Assembly: GCA_964423425.1 (NCBI GenBank)
Contig: CAYRES010000004.1
Location: forward strand, 1-64,000
Length of the DNA stretch: 64,000 nt
Source: CAYRES01 sp964423425
Lineage (GTDB): Bacteria > Actinomycetota > Thermoleophilia > RBG-16-64-13
Direction of reading: 5' to 3'
The position numbers were made by a program, and so were the translations under genes. The first letter of the stretch is position 1. Each line of letters begins with the position of its first letter. This document shows positions 7,890-17,352 of this stretch, one piece after another. The notes under the pieces are model-generated. The model saw only the letters and a program-made list of their open reading frames with translations. It did no database searches and was not told the DNA's origin.

Positions 7890-9314
7890 GTGTGCCCGGG
7901 ATCTCACGGTGACGGGCCCTGCCCACAGCTTTCGACCGGGATGGTTGCTGTCGGGAGGGTGGGTCGGGTGTTGCGCTGCAGCTCACGTCGGTGGCGCGCC
8001 TCCATCGTGCTGCCCCTCCTTCTCGTCCTCGTCTTTGTTGTGGTCCTGTGCGTGCCCGTCACCGCAGCGGCCTCCCTGTCCACCGAGGAGCTCGACCTCG
8101 TAACTCAGGTCAACGCGTACCGGGAGGCCAACAACCTCGCCCCACTTCTGGTGAGTGTCACCCTGAGCGACTCTGCCGCCAGGCACTCGAGCGACATGGG
8201 GCGCTATGGGTTCTTCGGCCATACCACGCAACAGTCGGACTACTTCCCCATAGGCTCGGCACCGTGGGACCGCATGAGGCTGTGCGGGTATCCCCAGGCA
8301 GCGATGGGGGAGAACATCGCGGCGGGAGCCGCTCTTTCCACCGGCTCCGCGGTGTTTGAACGTTGGCGGGCGTCCCCCACTCACGACGACATCATGTTGA
8401 GTCCGAGCTTCAAGGTTGTCGGTGTCTCGCGAGGTTATGTAGCCGGCTCGCCCTACGGCTACTACTGGACGGCCGACTTCGGCGGCTATGTGGACGCCAC
8501 CGCGTACCCGCCCGGCGGCATGAGCACGACGTCCTCGACGAGCACCACGGTGGCAGCCCCGAGTACCACGACTACCATGCGATCACTCACCACCACCACG
8601 ACTGCACGCCCTCCCGCAAGCACGACAACCACCACAGCGCAGTCCGCCGCCACGACGACGCTGCCGCCCGCGGTTTCACCGGCACCCGGGACTACTCCCA
8701 CCACCATCTCTTGGGTCAGTCAACCGCCGGTGCCGACTGTCTCCCCCTTCTCCGATGTTCCTACCACTCATCTCTTCTACGGGTCTATCTGCACCCTGCA
8801 CGCTGAGGGGGTGATGACCGGCTTTGGCGACGGGCTGTTTCGGCCGGACGACTTCGTGAGGCGGGCTCAGATGGCCAAGATACTGGTGCTTGCCCAAGGG
8901 AGCTCTCTGCGGGAGCTCGAGCCGCCCAGCCGGGCCACCTTTTCCGACGTACCTCCCGGCGGGGGAGACTACCCCTTCATTTTCGTGGAGCAGGCGGCGG
9001 AGTGGGGTATTGTCGAGGGTCGCCCAGACGGCAGTTTCGCTCCCTACGAGCACGTGACTCGGGCGCAACTCGCACTCATGGTGGTGCGTGCTGGTGGCTC
9101 CCATCTGGCCGCGCCGCCCACCGACTACCACCACGGTCTTCTCGACGTCCCTCCCTTTGCGGCGGAGGCGGTGCGTATCGCCACCTACAACGGCCTGCTC
9201 TCGGGCACGACCGTCCACGCTTTCGACCCCTACAGCTTCGCCACCCGGGGCCAAGTGGCCAAGGTGGTGTGGGCTCTCGTGGTGATTCTCGGCATGTCAG
9301 GTGCCTGGAATTGA
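7890..9314 (+). CDS. Secreted CAP-domain protein with three SLH domains
   Basis: A 474-residue exported protein. After a long basic N-terminus and membrane-spanning signal (I-V-L-P-L-L-L-V-L-V-F near residue 39) comes a CAP/SCP domain with V-N-A-Y-R-E-A-N-N-L near residue 74, G-E-N-I near 138 and a late W-T-A-D-F. A Thr/Ser/Ala linker (about 210-270) connects to three S-layer homology repeats: S-P-F-S-D-V-P near 286, A-T-F-S-D-V-P near 350, and the last near 410-465. SLH repeats bind pyruvylated wall polymers, so the protein probably sits on the cell wall. GTG 7890 has GAGAGGAG 7 nt upstream; ATG 7941 is the alternative. Confidence 0.85.
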   Translation: MCPGSHGDGPCPQLSTGMVAVGRVGRVLRCSSRRWRASIVLPLLLVLVFVVVLCVPVTAAASLSTEELDLVTQVNAYREANNLAPLLVSVTLSDSAARHSSDMGRYGFFGHTTQQSDYFPIGSAPWDRMRLCGYPQAAMGENIAAGAALSTGSAVFERWRASPTHDDIMLSPSFKVVGVSRGYVAGSPYGYYWTADFGGYVDATAYPPGGMSTTSSTSTTVAAPSTTTTMRSLTTTTTARPPASTTTTTAQSAATTTLPPAVSPAPGTTPTTISWVSQPPVPTVSPFSDVPTTHLFYGSICTLHAEGVMTGFGDGLFRPDDFVRRAQMAKILVLAQGSSLRELEPPSRATFSDVPPGGGDYPFIFVEQAAEWGIVEGRPDGSFAPYEHVTRAQLALMVVRAGGSHLAAPPTDYHHGLLDVPPFAAEAVRIATYNGLLSGTTVHAFDPYSFATRGQVAKVVWALVVILGMSGAWN

Positions 9315-9426
9315 CTGGGTGGACGCGGCCCCGTAGCATCGGCCGTGACAAAGGGTCACGTGCGGTCTTGGTGGACGGACGGCGAACGGGGGCGTTTCCG
9401 GCGAGCGGGGCGAGGGGGCATGGGGC

Positions 9427-11376
9427 GTGAGTCATGGTTCGAGAGCAGGCCGACCCCACCCGACCGTGGGCGCGGCCACACGGCTGTCGGCCGATGATCT
9501 CTTCTACCTCAACGAGGGCACCCACCTGGAGTTGTACCGCCACTTGGGTGCACACCTGGGGGAGGTCGAGGGCGCGGCGGGTACGTACTTCGCCGTGTGG
9601 GCTCCCAATGCTCACAGCGTAGCGGTCGTCGGTGACTGGAACGGTTGGAATCCGGCGGCGCATCCACTCAAGGCCAGAAGCCTCTCTGGCGTCTGGGAGA
9701 TGTTCGTGCCCGGCGTGGGCAAAGGCGCGCTCTACAAGTACCACATCGTCTCGCGCCGCCACGGCTACTCGGTCAACAAAGCCGATCCTTTCGGAGTGTT
9801 CCATGAGAGCCCTCCCGGTACCGCCTCCATCGTGTGGGATCTCGACTACGTGTGGGGTGACGGCCCCTGGATGGCGGAGCGGAGCGAGCGCAACGGCCCC
9901 GAGGCACCGATCTCCATCTACGAGCTCCACCTGGGGAGTTGGATGCGGCAGGAGGAGGAAGGGGGTCGCTCGCTGTCCTATGCCGAAGCGGCCCCACGAG
10001 TGGCGGAACACGTGCGGAAGCTGGGTTTCACGCACGTGGAGATCATGCCCATCATGGAGCACCCGTACGACGGTTCGTGGGGGTACCAGACCACCGGCTA
10101 CTTCGCTCCCACCAGCCGCTACGGCACGCCGCAGGAGTTCATGGGCTTCATCGATACTCTCCACCGCGAGGGTATCGGGGTGATACTGGATTGGGTCCCT
10201 TCGCACTTCCCCTCCGACGAACACGGCCTCGCCTACTTCGACGGGACACATCTCTACGAGCACGCCGACCCCAAGAAAGGATTCCACCCCGACTGGAAGA
10301 GTCTCATCTTCAACTACGGCCGGAACGAGGTCAGGAGTTTTCTACTGTCGAGTGCCCTGTTCTGGCTCGACGTGTATCACGCGGACGGGCTGCGAGTGGA
10401 CGCGGTTGCGTCCATGCTGTACTTGGACTACTCGCGCGAGCCGGGAGAATGGATACCCAACAAACACGGCGGTCGGGAGAATCTGGAGGCCATCTCTTTC
10501 CTGCAGCGCATGAACGAGGAGGCCTACGGCCGCCACCCCGACATCATGATGATCGCCGAGGAGTCCACCTCCTGGCCCATGGTCTCACGGCCGGTGTACC
10601 TGGGAGGGCTGGGCTTCGGCTTCAAGTGGGACATGGGGTGGATGCACGACACCCTCGACTACATGGCCTACGACCCTCTCTTCCGTAAGTATCATCACGA
10701 GAGGCTCACCTTCCGCTCGCTCTATCTCTCCACGGAGAACTTCGTTCTCCCGCTCTCCCACGATGAGGTGGTACATGAGAAATCCTCACTCATAGGGAAG
10801 ATGCCGGGTGATGAGTGGCAGAAGTTCGCCAACCTGCGGCTTCTCTACGCCTACATGTGGATACAGCCGGGCAAGAAGCTGTTGTTCATGGGCGCGGAGA
10901 TGGCCCAGTGGGAGGAATGGGACTACCGGGGGTGCCTCAGTTGGGATCTCCTCGCCTATCCCCGCCACCAAGGGGTGAGCCGCCTGCTCGCAGAACTGAA
11001 TACCCTCTACCGACGGTATCCCGCTCTTCACCAGCTCGACCATTCACCCGCCGGCTTCGAGTGGATCGATGCGAACGACAGCGAGCAGAGCGTGATCACC
11101 GTCCTTCGGAAGGGTCATAGGGCCGAGGATACCGTCGTGGTGGTCCTCAACTTTACCCCGGTGCCCCGCTATGAGTACATGGTTGGAGTACCCCGACGGG
11201 GCCGCTGGGCCGAGATTCTGAACACCGATGAAAGACACTTCGGTGGTAGTGGCCACTGCAACACGGCCGGTCTTGAGGCCCGGGATCGTCCCCACCACGC
11301 CCGGCCGTTCTCTGTGAGCCTCACCGTGCCTCCACTGGGAGCGGTGTTCCTTCGCCCGGAGGGGGAGTCGGCGTAG
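9427..11376 (+). CDS. glgB: 1,4-alpha-glucan branching enzyme
   Basis: Transfers alpha-1,4-glucan segments to make alpha-1,6 branches in glycogen (GH13). An N-terminal CBM48 domain (Y-F-A-V-W-A-P-N-A near residue 54; G-D-W-N-G-W near 71) precedes the (beta/alpha)8 barrel. The nucleophile is Asp325 in D-G-L-R-V-D-A-V, the acid/base is Glu378 in I-A-E-E-S, and the third aspartate lies in L-S-H-D-E-V-V-H. At 649 residues it is normal for the shorter GlgB type. GTG 9427 is preceded by GAGGGGG at 8 nt. No other glg gene is adjacent. Confidence 0.95.
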   Translation: MSHGSRAGRPHPTVGAATRLSADDLFYLNEGTHLELYRHLGAHLGEVEGAAGTYFAVWAPNAHSVAVVGDWNGWNPAAHPLKARSLSGVWEMFVPGVGKGALYKYHIVSRRHGYSVNKADPFGVFHESPPGTASIVWDLDYVWGDGPWMAERSERNGPEAPISIYELHLGSWMRQEEEGGRSLSYAEAAPRVAEHVRKLGFTHVEIMPIMEHPYDGSWGYQTTGYFAPTSRYGTPQEFMGFIDTLHREGIGVILDWVPSHFPSDEHGLAYFDGTHLYEHADPKKGFHPDWKSLIFNYGRNEVRSFLLSSALFWLDVYHADGLRVDAVASMLYLDYSREPGEWIPNKHGGRENLEAISFLQRMNEEAYGRHPDIMMIAEESTSWPMVSRPVYLGGLGFGFKWDMGWMHDTLDYMAYDPLFRKYHHERLTFRSLYLSTENFVLPLSHDEVVHEKSSLIGKMPGDEWQKFANLRLLYAYMWIQPGKKLLFMGAEMAQWEEWDYRGCLSWDLLAYPRHQGVSRLLAELNTLYRRYPALHQLDHSPAGFEWIDANDSEQSVITVLRKGHRAEDTVVVVLNFTPVPRYEYMVGVPRRGRWAEILNTDERHFGGSGHCNTAGLEARDRPHHARPFSVSLTVPPLGAVFLRPEGESA

Positions 11377-11380
11377 GTAG

Positions 11381-11431
11381 GAGGCCACCGGCTCAGTTCG
11401 AGGCCACCGGCTCAGTTCGAGGCCACCGGCT
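11381..11431. repeat. 19-bp tandem repeat spanning the antiporter stop codon
   Basis: Two full 19-bp units (11381-11399, 11400-11418) and a 13-bp third (11419-11431). On the minus strand the antiporter stop TGA (11414-11412) lies in the middle unit and is duplicated in the next. Confidence 0.9.
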
Positions 11432-13583
11432 GGATGGCGCAGTCGAGCTGTTTCATGGTGTGCGCGTTGCCCGCGAGCAGCACCGTGTCTCCTTCCTTCA
11501 AGGTTTCATTGGGTGGCGGAGACACAATCACCCGTCCATCGCGTTCTACCTGGACGACAGTCACTCCGAGAACGCGGCGAAGGTCCAAAGAGGCGATGGT
11601 GTGGCCCACCCAGGGGTGATCCCCGGTGAGAAGGAGGCTTCCTGCCGAGAAGTCGTGCTTCCCTGTGTCCGAGCTCTCACTGCCTGGTGCGGGCTGCTCG
11701 AGGACCCACACGGCCCTCTCCAGCTGGTCATGTGCCGCAAGGAGGAGGAGGTGGTCGCCGGGGAAGAGACGGAATTCGGGCGGAGGAGCGAAGGTCATTC
11801 GACCCTTCCTGCTGACGGCGAGAATGCTGGTGCCGGTCTGTTCCCTGAGGGACAGCTCGCCAATTGTGAGGCCGGCGGCACCGGAGGAGGGCGGCAGGCG
11901 GAATTCGCGCAGTTGAGCCGCTCTCACCAGCCCCTCCGGAACCAGATCCATGGCGCCGGTGAGGATATCTGCAGCCTCGGCCGCTGCATCGCTGAAGGGG
12001 CGCAGGATGGCGTCTGCTCCCGCCGCCATGAATGCCGCCGCCTCATCTTCGTGGTGGGCGGTGAGGGCTGTTCTCCCCGTGAACTGCTGCTCTTGGAGCA
12101 GGCGAAGAGGTGCCAGATTGGACTCGAAGCCCGGGGTGGTGTTGACGACCCATCGTGCGCCTGTCAAAGGCAGTCGCTGGAAGATGTCGGGGTCGAGGGC
12201 GTCGCCGTAGACGACGGGCACCTCGTGTTGGGACCAGGTGGTGACCACTTCAGGGTCGAAGTCGACCCCGAGCAGCGTGCGGCCGCGGTTGAGCAGGTGG
12301 TTGGCGATTTCCCCGCCGTATCGGCCTAGGCCGATGAGTATCACGTCGATGCCGGCCTCTAACGGCGCCTCCTTTCCCGCTTCCGCGTACGGTACCTTCC
12401 GCTGGAAGAGTTTGAGTGCCGGGGCAAGTCGTCTATGGAGCGGCTCGGAGTAAAGGATCATGTAGGTGGAGAGTGTGATGGTGACCAGACCCACGAGCGT
12501 GACGAGCCCTAGAGTCTCGCCACCTATATGCCCGAGACTGACACCCAGTGCCACCAAGATGAGGGAGAACTCACTGATCTGAGCGACCGTCAGCCCGGCT
12601 AGGAAACTGGTCCTGCTGCGGTACCCCATGAGCCCCATGATGATCAAGACAATGAGGGGGTTCCCCACCAGAACGAACACCGAGAACACCAAGGCTTGAG
12701 GAACCTGAGCTCCGATGAGAGACAGGTCCAGCCTCACACCCAAGTCGAGGAAGAAGAACAGCAGAAGAAAGTCGCGGACGACGGTGAGTCGCGAAGCGAT
12801 GGCATCGCGGTACTCGGTGGTCGCGAGAGATACTCCACCCAGGAAGGCGCCCACCTCCCGGCTGAAGCCCAGCAGGTCGGCGGCCGCGGCCATGGCGACC
12901 GCCCAGGCAATGGCAAAGATCGCCAGCAACTCCTGCGAGCGCGCGATGCGGCCGAGTAGCCAGGGGAGAACGAACCGGGTCACCAGTGCCAGCCCAACGA
13001 GGAGCGCCGCGGCCTTCCCCGCTACTTCGAGCACCGTGAAGAGGGCGGAGCGGTCCTCGCCCGCCCCGGGCGCGAAGGCCGAGAGGGTGATCATAGCGAT
13101 CACCACCACGATGTCCTGGACGATGAGAAAACCTACCGCGATGCGGCCGTGAAGAGAGTCGATCTCGCGCTTGTCGGTGAGCAGCTTGACGATGATGACG
13201 GTGCTCGAGAAGGTGAGCGCAACCGCCACATACACCGCTGTGACGGGAGAGAGGCCGAAGGCGAGTGCGATCAAGAATCCGAATACCGAGGTGAAGATCA
13301 CCTGGCCCATACCTGTGGCCAAGGCTATTCGGCCCATGGTCTTGATGGTGTGGAGGTCGAGCTTGAGCCCCACCACGAAGAGCAGTAGGGCGATGCCCAT
13401 GCCGGCGAGCAGCTCGACCTCCTCGTGGCTCTCCAGGACACCGAGAACCGAGGGTCCGATGAGAATACCAGCGGCAAGGAAGGCGATGATCACCGGCTGC
13501 CTGAGGGCCAGTCCGAATGCGGCCAGCACCGCGGCCACCAGGAGGATGAAGGCGATCTCGTTGAAGACGTCTTCGAATTGCAC
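11412..13583 (-). CDS. Kef/CPA2-type cation:proton antiporter with RCK and TrkA-C domains
   Basis: A 723-residue membrane protein. Residues 1-385 form about twelve helices of the Na+/H+ exchanger fold, with F-L-A-A-G-I-L-I-G-P near the N-terminus. An RCK-N Rossmann domain follows (I-L-I-G-L-G-R-Y-G-G near 415), then two TrkA-C ligand-binding domains (about 540-620 and 640-715). Such proteins exchange K+ or Na+ for protons under nucleotide control. The GTG at 13583 has AGGAGA 7 nt upstream, which rules out the longer ORF from 13664. It converges on glgB with only 35 nt between stops, a gap filled by the tandem repeat. Confidence 0.9.
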   Translation of the reverse strand: MQFEDVFNEIAFILLVAAVLAAFGLALRQPVIIAFLAAGILIGPSVLGVLESHEEVELLAGMGIALLLFVVGLKLDLHTIKTMGRIALATGMGQVIFTSVFGFLIALAFGLSPVTAVYVAVALTFSSTVIIVKLLTDKREIDSLHGRIAVGFLIVQDIVVVIAMITLSAFAPGAGEDRSALFTVLEVAGKAAALLVGLALVTRFVLPWLLGRIARSQELLAIFAIAWAVAMAAAADLLGFSREVGAFLGGVSLATTEYRDAIASRLTVVRDFLLLFFFLDLGVRLDLSLIGAQVPQALVFSVFVLVGNPLIVLIIMGLMGYRSRTSFLAGLTVAQISEFSLILVALGVSLGHIGGETLGLVTLVGLVTITLSTYMILYSEPLHRRLAPALKLFQRKVPYAEAGKEAPLEAGIDVILIGLGRYGGEIANHLLNRGRTLLGVDFDPEVVTTWSQHEVPVVYGDALDPDIFQRLPLTGARWVVNTTPGFESNLAPLRLLQEQQFTGRTALTAHHEDEAAAFMAAGADAILRPFSDAAAEAADILTGAMDLVPEGLVRAAQLREFRLPPSSGAAGLTIGELSLREQTGTSILAVSRKGRMTFAPPPEFRLFPGDHLLLLAAHDQLERAVWVLEQPAPGSESSDTGKHDFSAGSLLLTGDHPWVGHTIASLDLRRVLGVTVVQVERDGRVIVSPPPNETLKEGDTVLLAGNAHTMKQLDCAIQPVASN

Positions 13584-13711
13584 CAACGGTCTCCTGCTTC
13601 GCTCGTGCGTCGTCGGAGGTCGGAGGGTACCTCGGGGAAGATGGTGAAGAGAAGCATAGCGCACGCGACAGGCTTGCGCGGGGTTCAGACTCTCCTCTAT
13701 TGTGCGTGGGC

Positions 13712-14572
13712 ATGGAGTACGGCCAATACACGGTGCGTGTCAGTCAGAGGGCCCGCAAGGTCCACTTCGTCGTGTCGCGAAGGCATGGGCTCGAGGTGGT
13801 GGTGCCGGCGGGATTCGACCGCGGGCGCATTCCTGAACTGCTGGCGGACAAGAGGGACTGGCTCGCGCGTACGGCCGCCCGGCTGGGGGAGGAGGCTGCC
13901 CGTGTTCCCCGGGACGAAGCGGGCGATCTCCCGCAGGTGGTGCGATTGCGGGCCGTCGCTGAGGAGTGGCGCGTGGCGTACCGGGCCGGCTCAGAACCGG
14001 CTGGCCGGGGCCGGCCGAGGGTGAGAGAGTACCCTTCCGTGGAGCACGCCGGGCCCATTGAGTACGCCGGGCCCATTGGACAGGCCGGACCCATTGAAGG
14101 GCGCGACGGAAATGGGCCGGGAAGTCTCGAAGCGATGAAGCCGGCGGGCTTCATCGCGGTCCCGGCGGAATCAGGGCGGGAAGCGCCGGTCCGCACCGCC
14201 CTTTCCCGCTGGCTGGAGAGCAGGGCTCGTCTGCACCTCCCCGGCATGGTGGCCTCCACGGCGCGGGAACTCGGCTTGGACTACGCTGGTGTGAGCATAA
14301 GGGCGCAGAAGACCCGCTGGGGAAGCTGTTCGCGTGCGGGGGCGATAAGTCTCAACTGCACCCTTCTCTTCCTCCCGGCTCACCTGGTGGACTACGTGCT
14401 CGTGCATGAACTCTGCCACAGGAGAGAGCTGAACCACTCAGATCGATTCTGGGCGATGGTGGGGGGGTTTCGACCGGACTGGAAGCTGAGGCGACGGGAG
14501 CTGAGGAAGGCGTCTGCGTACGTACCGCCGTGGGTGGAGCTGTGGATGGAGGAGCGCCGCCGGCAGGGCTGA
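13712..14572 (+). CDS. YgjP/M48-like metallopeptidase
   Basis: A 286-residue cytosolic protein with the zinc-peptidase motif H232-E233-L-C-H236 and the third ligand H242 in E-L-N-H-S-D-R-F-W, followed by P-D-W-K, as in the YgjP-like (DUF45) family. K-T-R-W-G-S-C-S upstream is also diagnostic. The N-terminal third (V-R-V-S-Q-R-A-R-K-V) fits the family too. Between the two parts is a species-specific insert with three A-G-P-I hexapeptides encoded by an 18-bp repeat. The substrate is unknown. No clear ribosome site precedes ATG 13712; TTG 13700 is possible. Confidence 0.82.
   Translation: MEYGQYTVRVSQRARKVHFVVSRRHGLEVVVPAGFDRGRIPELLADKRDWLARTAARLGEEAARVPRDEAGDLPQVVRLRAVAEEWRVAYRAGSEPAGRGRPRVREYPSVEHAGPIEYAGPIGQAGPIEGRDGNGPGSLEAMKPAGFIAVPAESGREAPVRTALSRWLESRARLHLPGMVASTARELGLDYAGVSIRAQKTRWGSCSRAGAISLNCTLLFLPAHLVDYVLVHELCHRRELNHSDRFWAMVGGFRPDWKLRRRELRKASAYVPPWVELWMEERRRQG
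14045..14098 (+). repeat. Three in-frame 18-bp repeats in the YgjP-like gene
   Basis: Units 14045-14062, 14063-14080 and 14081-14098 each encode x-A-G-P-I-x. The third unit is the most diverged. Confidence 0.85.
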
Positions 14573-14609
14573 TGTCGAAGCGCACCAGGCGTAGGTACCG
14601 GACACGTGA

Positions 14610-14647
14610 CGTGGGGGCCGCCGAACTGGCGTCCGGCGGCCCCCACG
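14610..14647. terminator. Bidirectional hairpin terminator
   Basis: A perfect 14-bp stem (14610-14623 with 14634-14647) with a 10-nt loop lies between the convergent YgjP-like and aminotransferase genes. Confidence 0.75.
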
Positions 14648-14720
14648 CTGTGCTTGCCAGAATGCGGGCGAACGGCTACTCCTACCCGCGCCGCCTTCTA
14701 CCCCGACGCCTCATCGGCTC

Positions 14721-15920
14721 CTACGCGTAGCGCGCCACCACTTCCTGGATGTGCGGAATTGCCCCGTCCACTGTTTCCGGAGCAACGCAGTAGGCCAGAC
14801 GAATGTGACCGGGGCCGAAGAAACCGCTTCCCGGCACGACCAACACCAACTCCTCGGCCATTTCCTTGGCGAAGGCCACGTCGTCGTCGATGGGACAACG
14901 TGGGAAGAGGTAGAAGGCGCCTGCGGGTTCCGGCACCTCGAGCCCCGCCTCCCGCAGCGCAGCGAGAAGCACGTCGCGGTTGCGTTTGTAGAGAGAGAGA
15001 TCCACGGAGACACCCTGCAGGCGCTCGACTGCTCGCTGCATGAGTGCGGGAGCGTTGACGAAACCGAGTATGCGGACGGCGAGCACGCAGGCTCCCATCA
15101 CCTGTTCGATCCCTTTGATGGCCGGGTTTGCGGCAATATAGCCTATGCGCTCACCGGCAAGAGAGAGATTCTTCGAGTAGCTTGTCACCACCAACGAGTC
15201 GTCGTAGGTGGAGAGGACCGGGGGTACGACGGTATCGTCGTACACGATGTCGCGGTAGGGTTCGTCGGAGACCAGGAAGATGCGGGTACCGAGTTCCTCC
15301 TCTTTCCGGGCGAGCATGGCGCCCAGGGCCTCGAGCGTCTCGCTCGGATAGATGACTCCGGTGGGGTTGTTGGGCGAGTTCACCAATACCACCCGGGTCT
15401 TCGGGTTGATAGCCGCTTCGAGGGAAGACAGGTCGAGGTTGAAGTCGGCGGCGGCGGGAACCATCTTGACCGTGCCGCCGTGGTTGTCGGTGTAGAAGCC
15501 GTATTCGACGAAGCAGGGATTGCTCACCAAGACCTCGTCGCCGGGATTGAGTAGGGCGCGTAACACCACATTGAGAGCTCCACCTGCACCCACCGTCATG
15601 ACGATGTGCTCTGCCCCGACCTCCACCGCCTGTTGCTTCGACACCGTCGCTGCGATCGCGGCTCGGGTAGAGGGGTAGCCCGGGTTGGGCATGTAGCCGT
15701 GGGCTCCGGGAGTCTCCTCCGTGAGGAGGTTGGAGAGGCACAGCTTGAATTCCTTGGGCGGTTCGAGATTCGGATTACCGATGGAGAAGTCGAAGACGTT
15801 CTCGGCGCCGTGTTCGGCCTTCAGGCGGGTGCCTTCCTCGAACATCTTGCGAATCCAGGAGGAACGGGCCATATATCCGGCCATCTGCTCGGAAATCGGG
15901 AGCGGTGCGGTCATATCCAT
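14721..15920 (-). CDS. Class I/II PLP-dependent aminotransferase
   Basis: A 399-residue fold-type I aminotransferase. N-S-P-N-N-P-T-G near residue 174, D-E-P-Y-R near 213, the PLP lysine in S-Y-S-K-N-L near 244 and the R-I-G-Y segment identify it. It is the last gene of a minus-strand run with racemase-like, iorA, iorB and gdhA, 73 nt after gdhA. In that setting it probably moves amino groups onto 2-oxoglutarate, making 2-oxo acids for the IOR, while GDH recycles glutamate. Substrate preference is not readable. ATG 15920 follows AAAGGGG. Confidence 0.88.
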   Translation of the reverse strand: MDMTAPLPISEQMAGYMARSSWIRKMFEEGTRLKAEHGAENVFDFSIGNPNLEPPKEFKLCLSNLLTEETPGAHGYMPNPGYPSTRAAIAATVSKQQAVEVGAEHIVMTVGAGGALNVVLRALLNPGDEVLVSNPCFVEYGFYTDNHGGTVKMVPAAADFNLDLSSLEAAINPKTRVVLVNSPNNPTGVIYPSETLEALGAMLARKEEELGTRIFLVSDEPYRDIVYDDTVVPPVLSTYDDSLVVTSYSKNLSLAGERIGYIAANPAIKGIEQVMGACVLAVRILGFVNAPALMQRAVERLQGVSVDLSLYKRNRDVLLAALREAGLEVPEPAGAFYLFPRCPIDDDVAFAKEMAEELVLVVPGSGFFGPGHIRLAYCVAPETVDGAIPHIQEVVARYA

Positions 15921-15993
15921 GAACCCCTTTGGTCGATTCTAATCGAAGCCGCGCGTGTGCAGAATCGGGGAGGCCTCCTCGGCCCGGCTGGCA

Positions 15994-17277
15994 TCACGGG
16001 AACACCCCCCGCGACACCGCCGCCTGCGCCACCCGCTCCACCGCTAGGATGTAGGCGGCGGTGCGTAGGTCCACCTTGTGATCTTGCGCGATGGCGGCCA
16101 CAGCGTGGAATGCCTGGGTGATGATCTGGTCCAGGCGGGCGTTGATGTCTTCCTCGTTCCAGAAGAGTTTCTGGGTGTTCTGCACCCACTCGAAGTAGCT
16201 GACGGTGACTCCCCCGGCGTTGGCCAAGATATCGGGCACCACGAGCACCCCTTGGTCGGCCAGAATGGCGTCGGCGTCGAAGGAGGTGGGGCCGTTGGCG
16301 CCCTCCACGATGATGCGGGCCTTGATGCGATCGGCGTTCTCCAGGGTGATCTGGCCCTCGATGGCGGCCGGCACCAGGATGTCGACGGGAAGCTCCAAGA
16401 GCTCGGCGTTGGTGACGGTGTCGCCCTGGGGGGCGGTGGAGACGGTGCCGTGTTCGGTCAAGTGAGTGCGGGCGGCGGGGATATCTAAGCCTGCTTCAGA
16501 GTAGATGCCTCCATCCACGTCGGAGACGGCCACCACTTTCACCCCCATCTCGGAGAGGATGCGGGCGGTGTGGTAGCCTACATTGCCGAAGCCCTGCACG
16601 GCCACGCTCACCTGTTCCAAATCCAAGCCGCGGGCAATGGCGGCTTCGCGGAGAGCATAGACCGCGCCTTGAGCGGTGGCCGCTTCCCGGCCCAGAGAGC
16701 CTCCCACGCCCACCGGTTTGCCGGTCACCACCCCCAAGACCGTGTAGCCGGCCAGGATGGAGTAGGTGTCCATGATCCAGCTCATGGTCTGGGCGTTGGT
16801 GTTGATGTCGGGGGCGGGGATGTCGGAGTCGGGGCCGATAAAGGGGGTGATCTCCCAGGTGAAGCGGCGGGTGATGCGCTCAAGCTCTCCCAGGGAGAGC
16901 TCCCGGGGGTCGCACTGCACACCCCCCTTGGCCCCCCCGAAGGGGATGTCCACCACCGCGCACTTCCAGGTCATCAGGGCAGCTAAGGCTTTCACCTCGT
17001 CAAGGTCTACCGAGGGGTGGAAGCGGATGCCACCCTTGGCCGGGCCTCTATGGGTGGAGTGCTGCACCCGGTAGCCGGAGAACACCCGGACGGTGCCGTC
17101 GTCCATGCGCACGGGGAAGTCCACGCTCAAGGAACGGCCGCCCCGCCACAGTACGTCGGCCAAGCCGGGGTCCAGATCCAGATGGGAGACGGCCTTGTGG
17201 TACTGCATGTAGGCGACGTCTAGGAGCTTGAAGCCTTCCGGTTGGCAGCTTATGGCGAAGCCGCTGTCTTGGTCCAT
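15994..17277 (-). CDS. gdhA: Glu/Leu/Phe/Val dehydrogenase (glutamate dehydrogenase)
   Basis: Reversible oxidative deamination of glutamate to 2-oxoglutarate. In 427 residues it shows the family order: K-G-G-I-R-F-H near 82, the catalytic P-F-G-G-A-K-G-G-V near 112, P-A-P-D-I-N-T near 157, and a Rossmann motif V-Q-G-F-G-N-V-G near 219. GAGGAG stands 7 nt before ATG 17277. A hairpin (17320-17345) separates it from iorB, so it may have its own promoter in addition to read-through. Cofactor specificity (NAD or NADP) cannot be assigned with confidence. Confidence 0.93.
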   Translation of the reverse strand: MDQDSGFAISCQPEGFKLLDVAYMQYHKAVSHLDLDPGLADVLWRGGRSLSVDFPVRMDDGTVRVFSGYRVQHSTHRGPAKGGIRFHPSVDLDEVKALAALMTWKCAVVDIPFGGAKGGVQCDPRELSLGELERITRRFTWEITPFIGPDSDIPAPDINTNAQTMSWIMDTYSILAGYTVLGVVTGKPVGVGGSLGREAATAQGAVYALREAAIARGLDLEQVSVAVQGFGNVGYHTARILSEMGVKVVAVSDVDGGIYSEAGLDIPAARTHLTEHGTVSTAPQGDTVTNAELLELPVDILVPAAIEGQITLENADRIKARIIVEGANGPTSFDADAILADQGVLVVPDILANAGGVTVSYFEWVQNTQKLFWNEEDINARLDQIITQAFHAVAAIAQDHKVDLRTAAYILAVERVAQAAVSRGVFP

Positions 17278-17319
17278 TGCGTGCTCCTCAATTATGTTCT
17301 GTGTGCTACTGATGGTGCA

Positions 17320-17345
17320 GCGGCCGTCTCCGATGAGACGGCCGC
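17320..17345 (-). terminator. Hairpin between iorB and gdhA
   Basis: An 11-bp perfect stem (17320-17330 with 17335-17345) has a 4-nt CGAT loop, right after the iorB stop. There is no U-tract, so it may attenuate rather than end transcription. Confidence 0.6.
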
Positions 17346-17352
17346 ACTGTTC

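Noticed and set aside
9076..10287. 403-codon open frame antisense to the CAP-SLH gene and glgB
   Set aside because: It crosses two well-supported genes and shows no domain.
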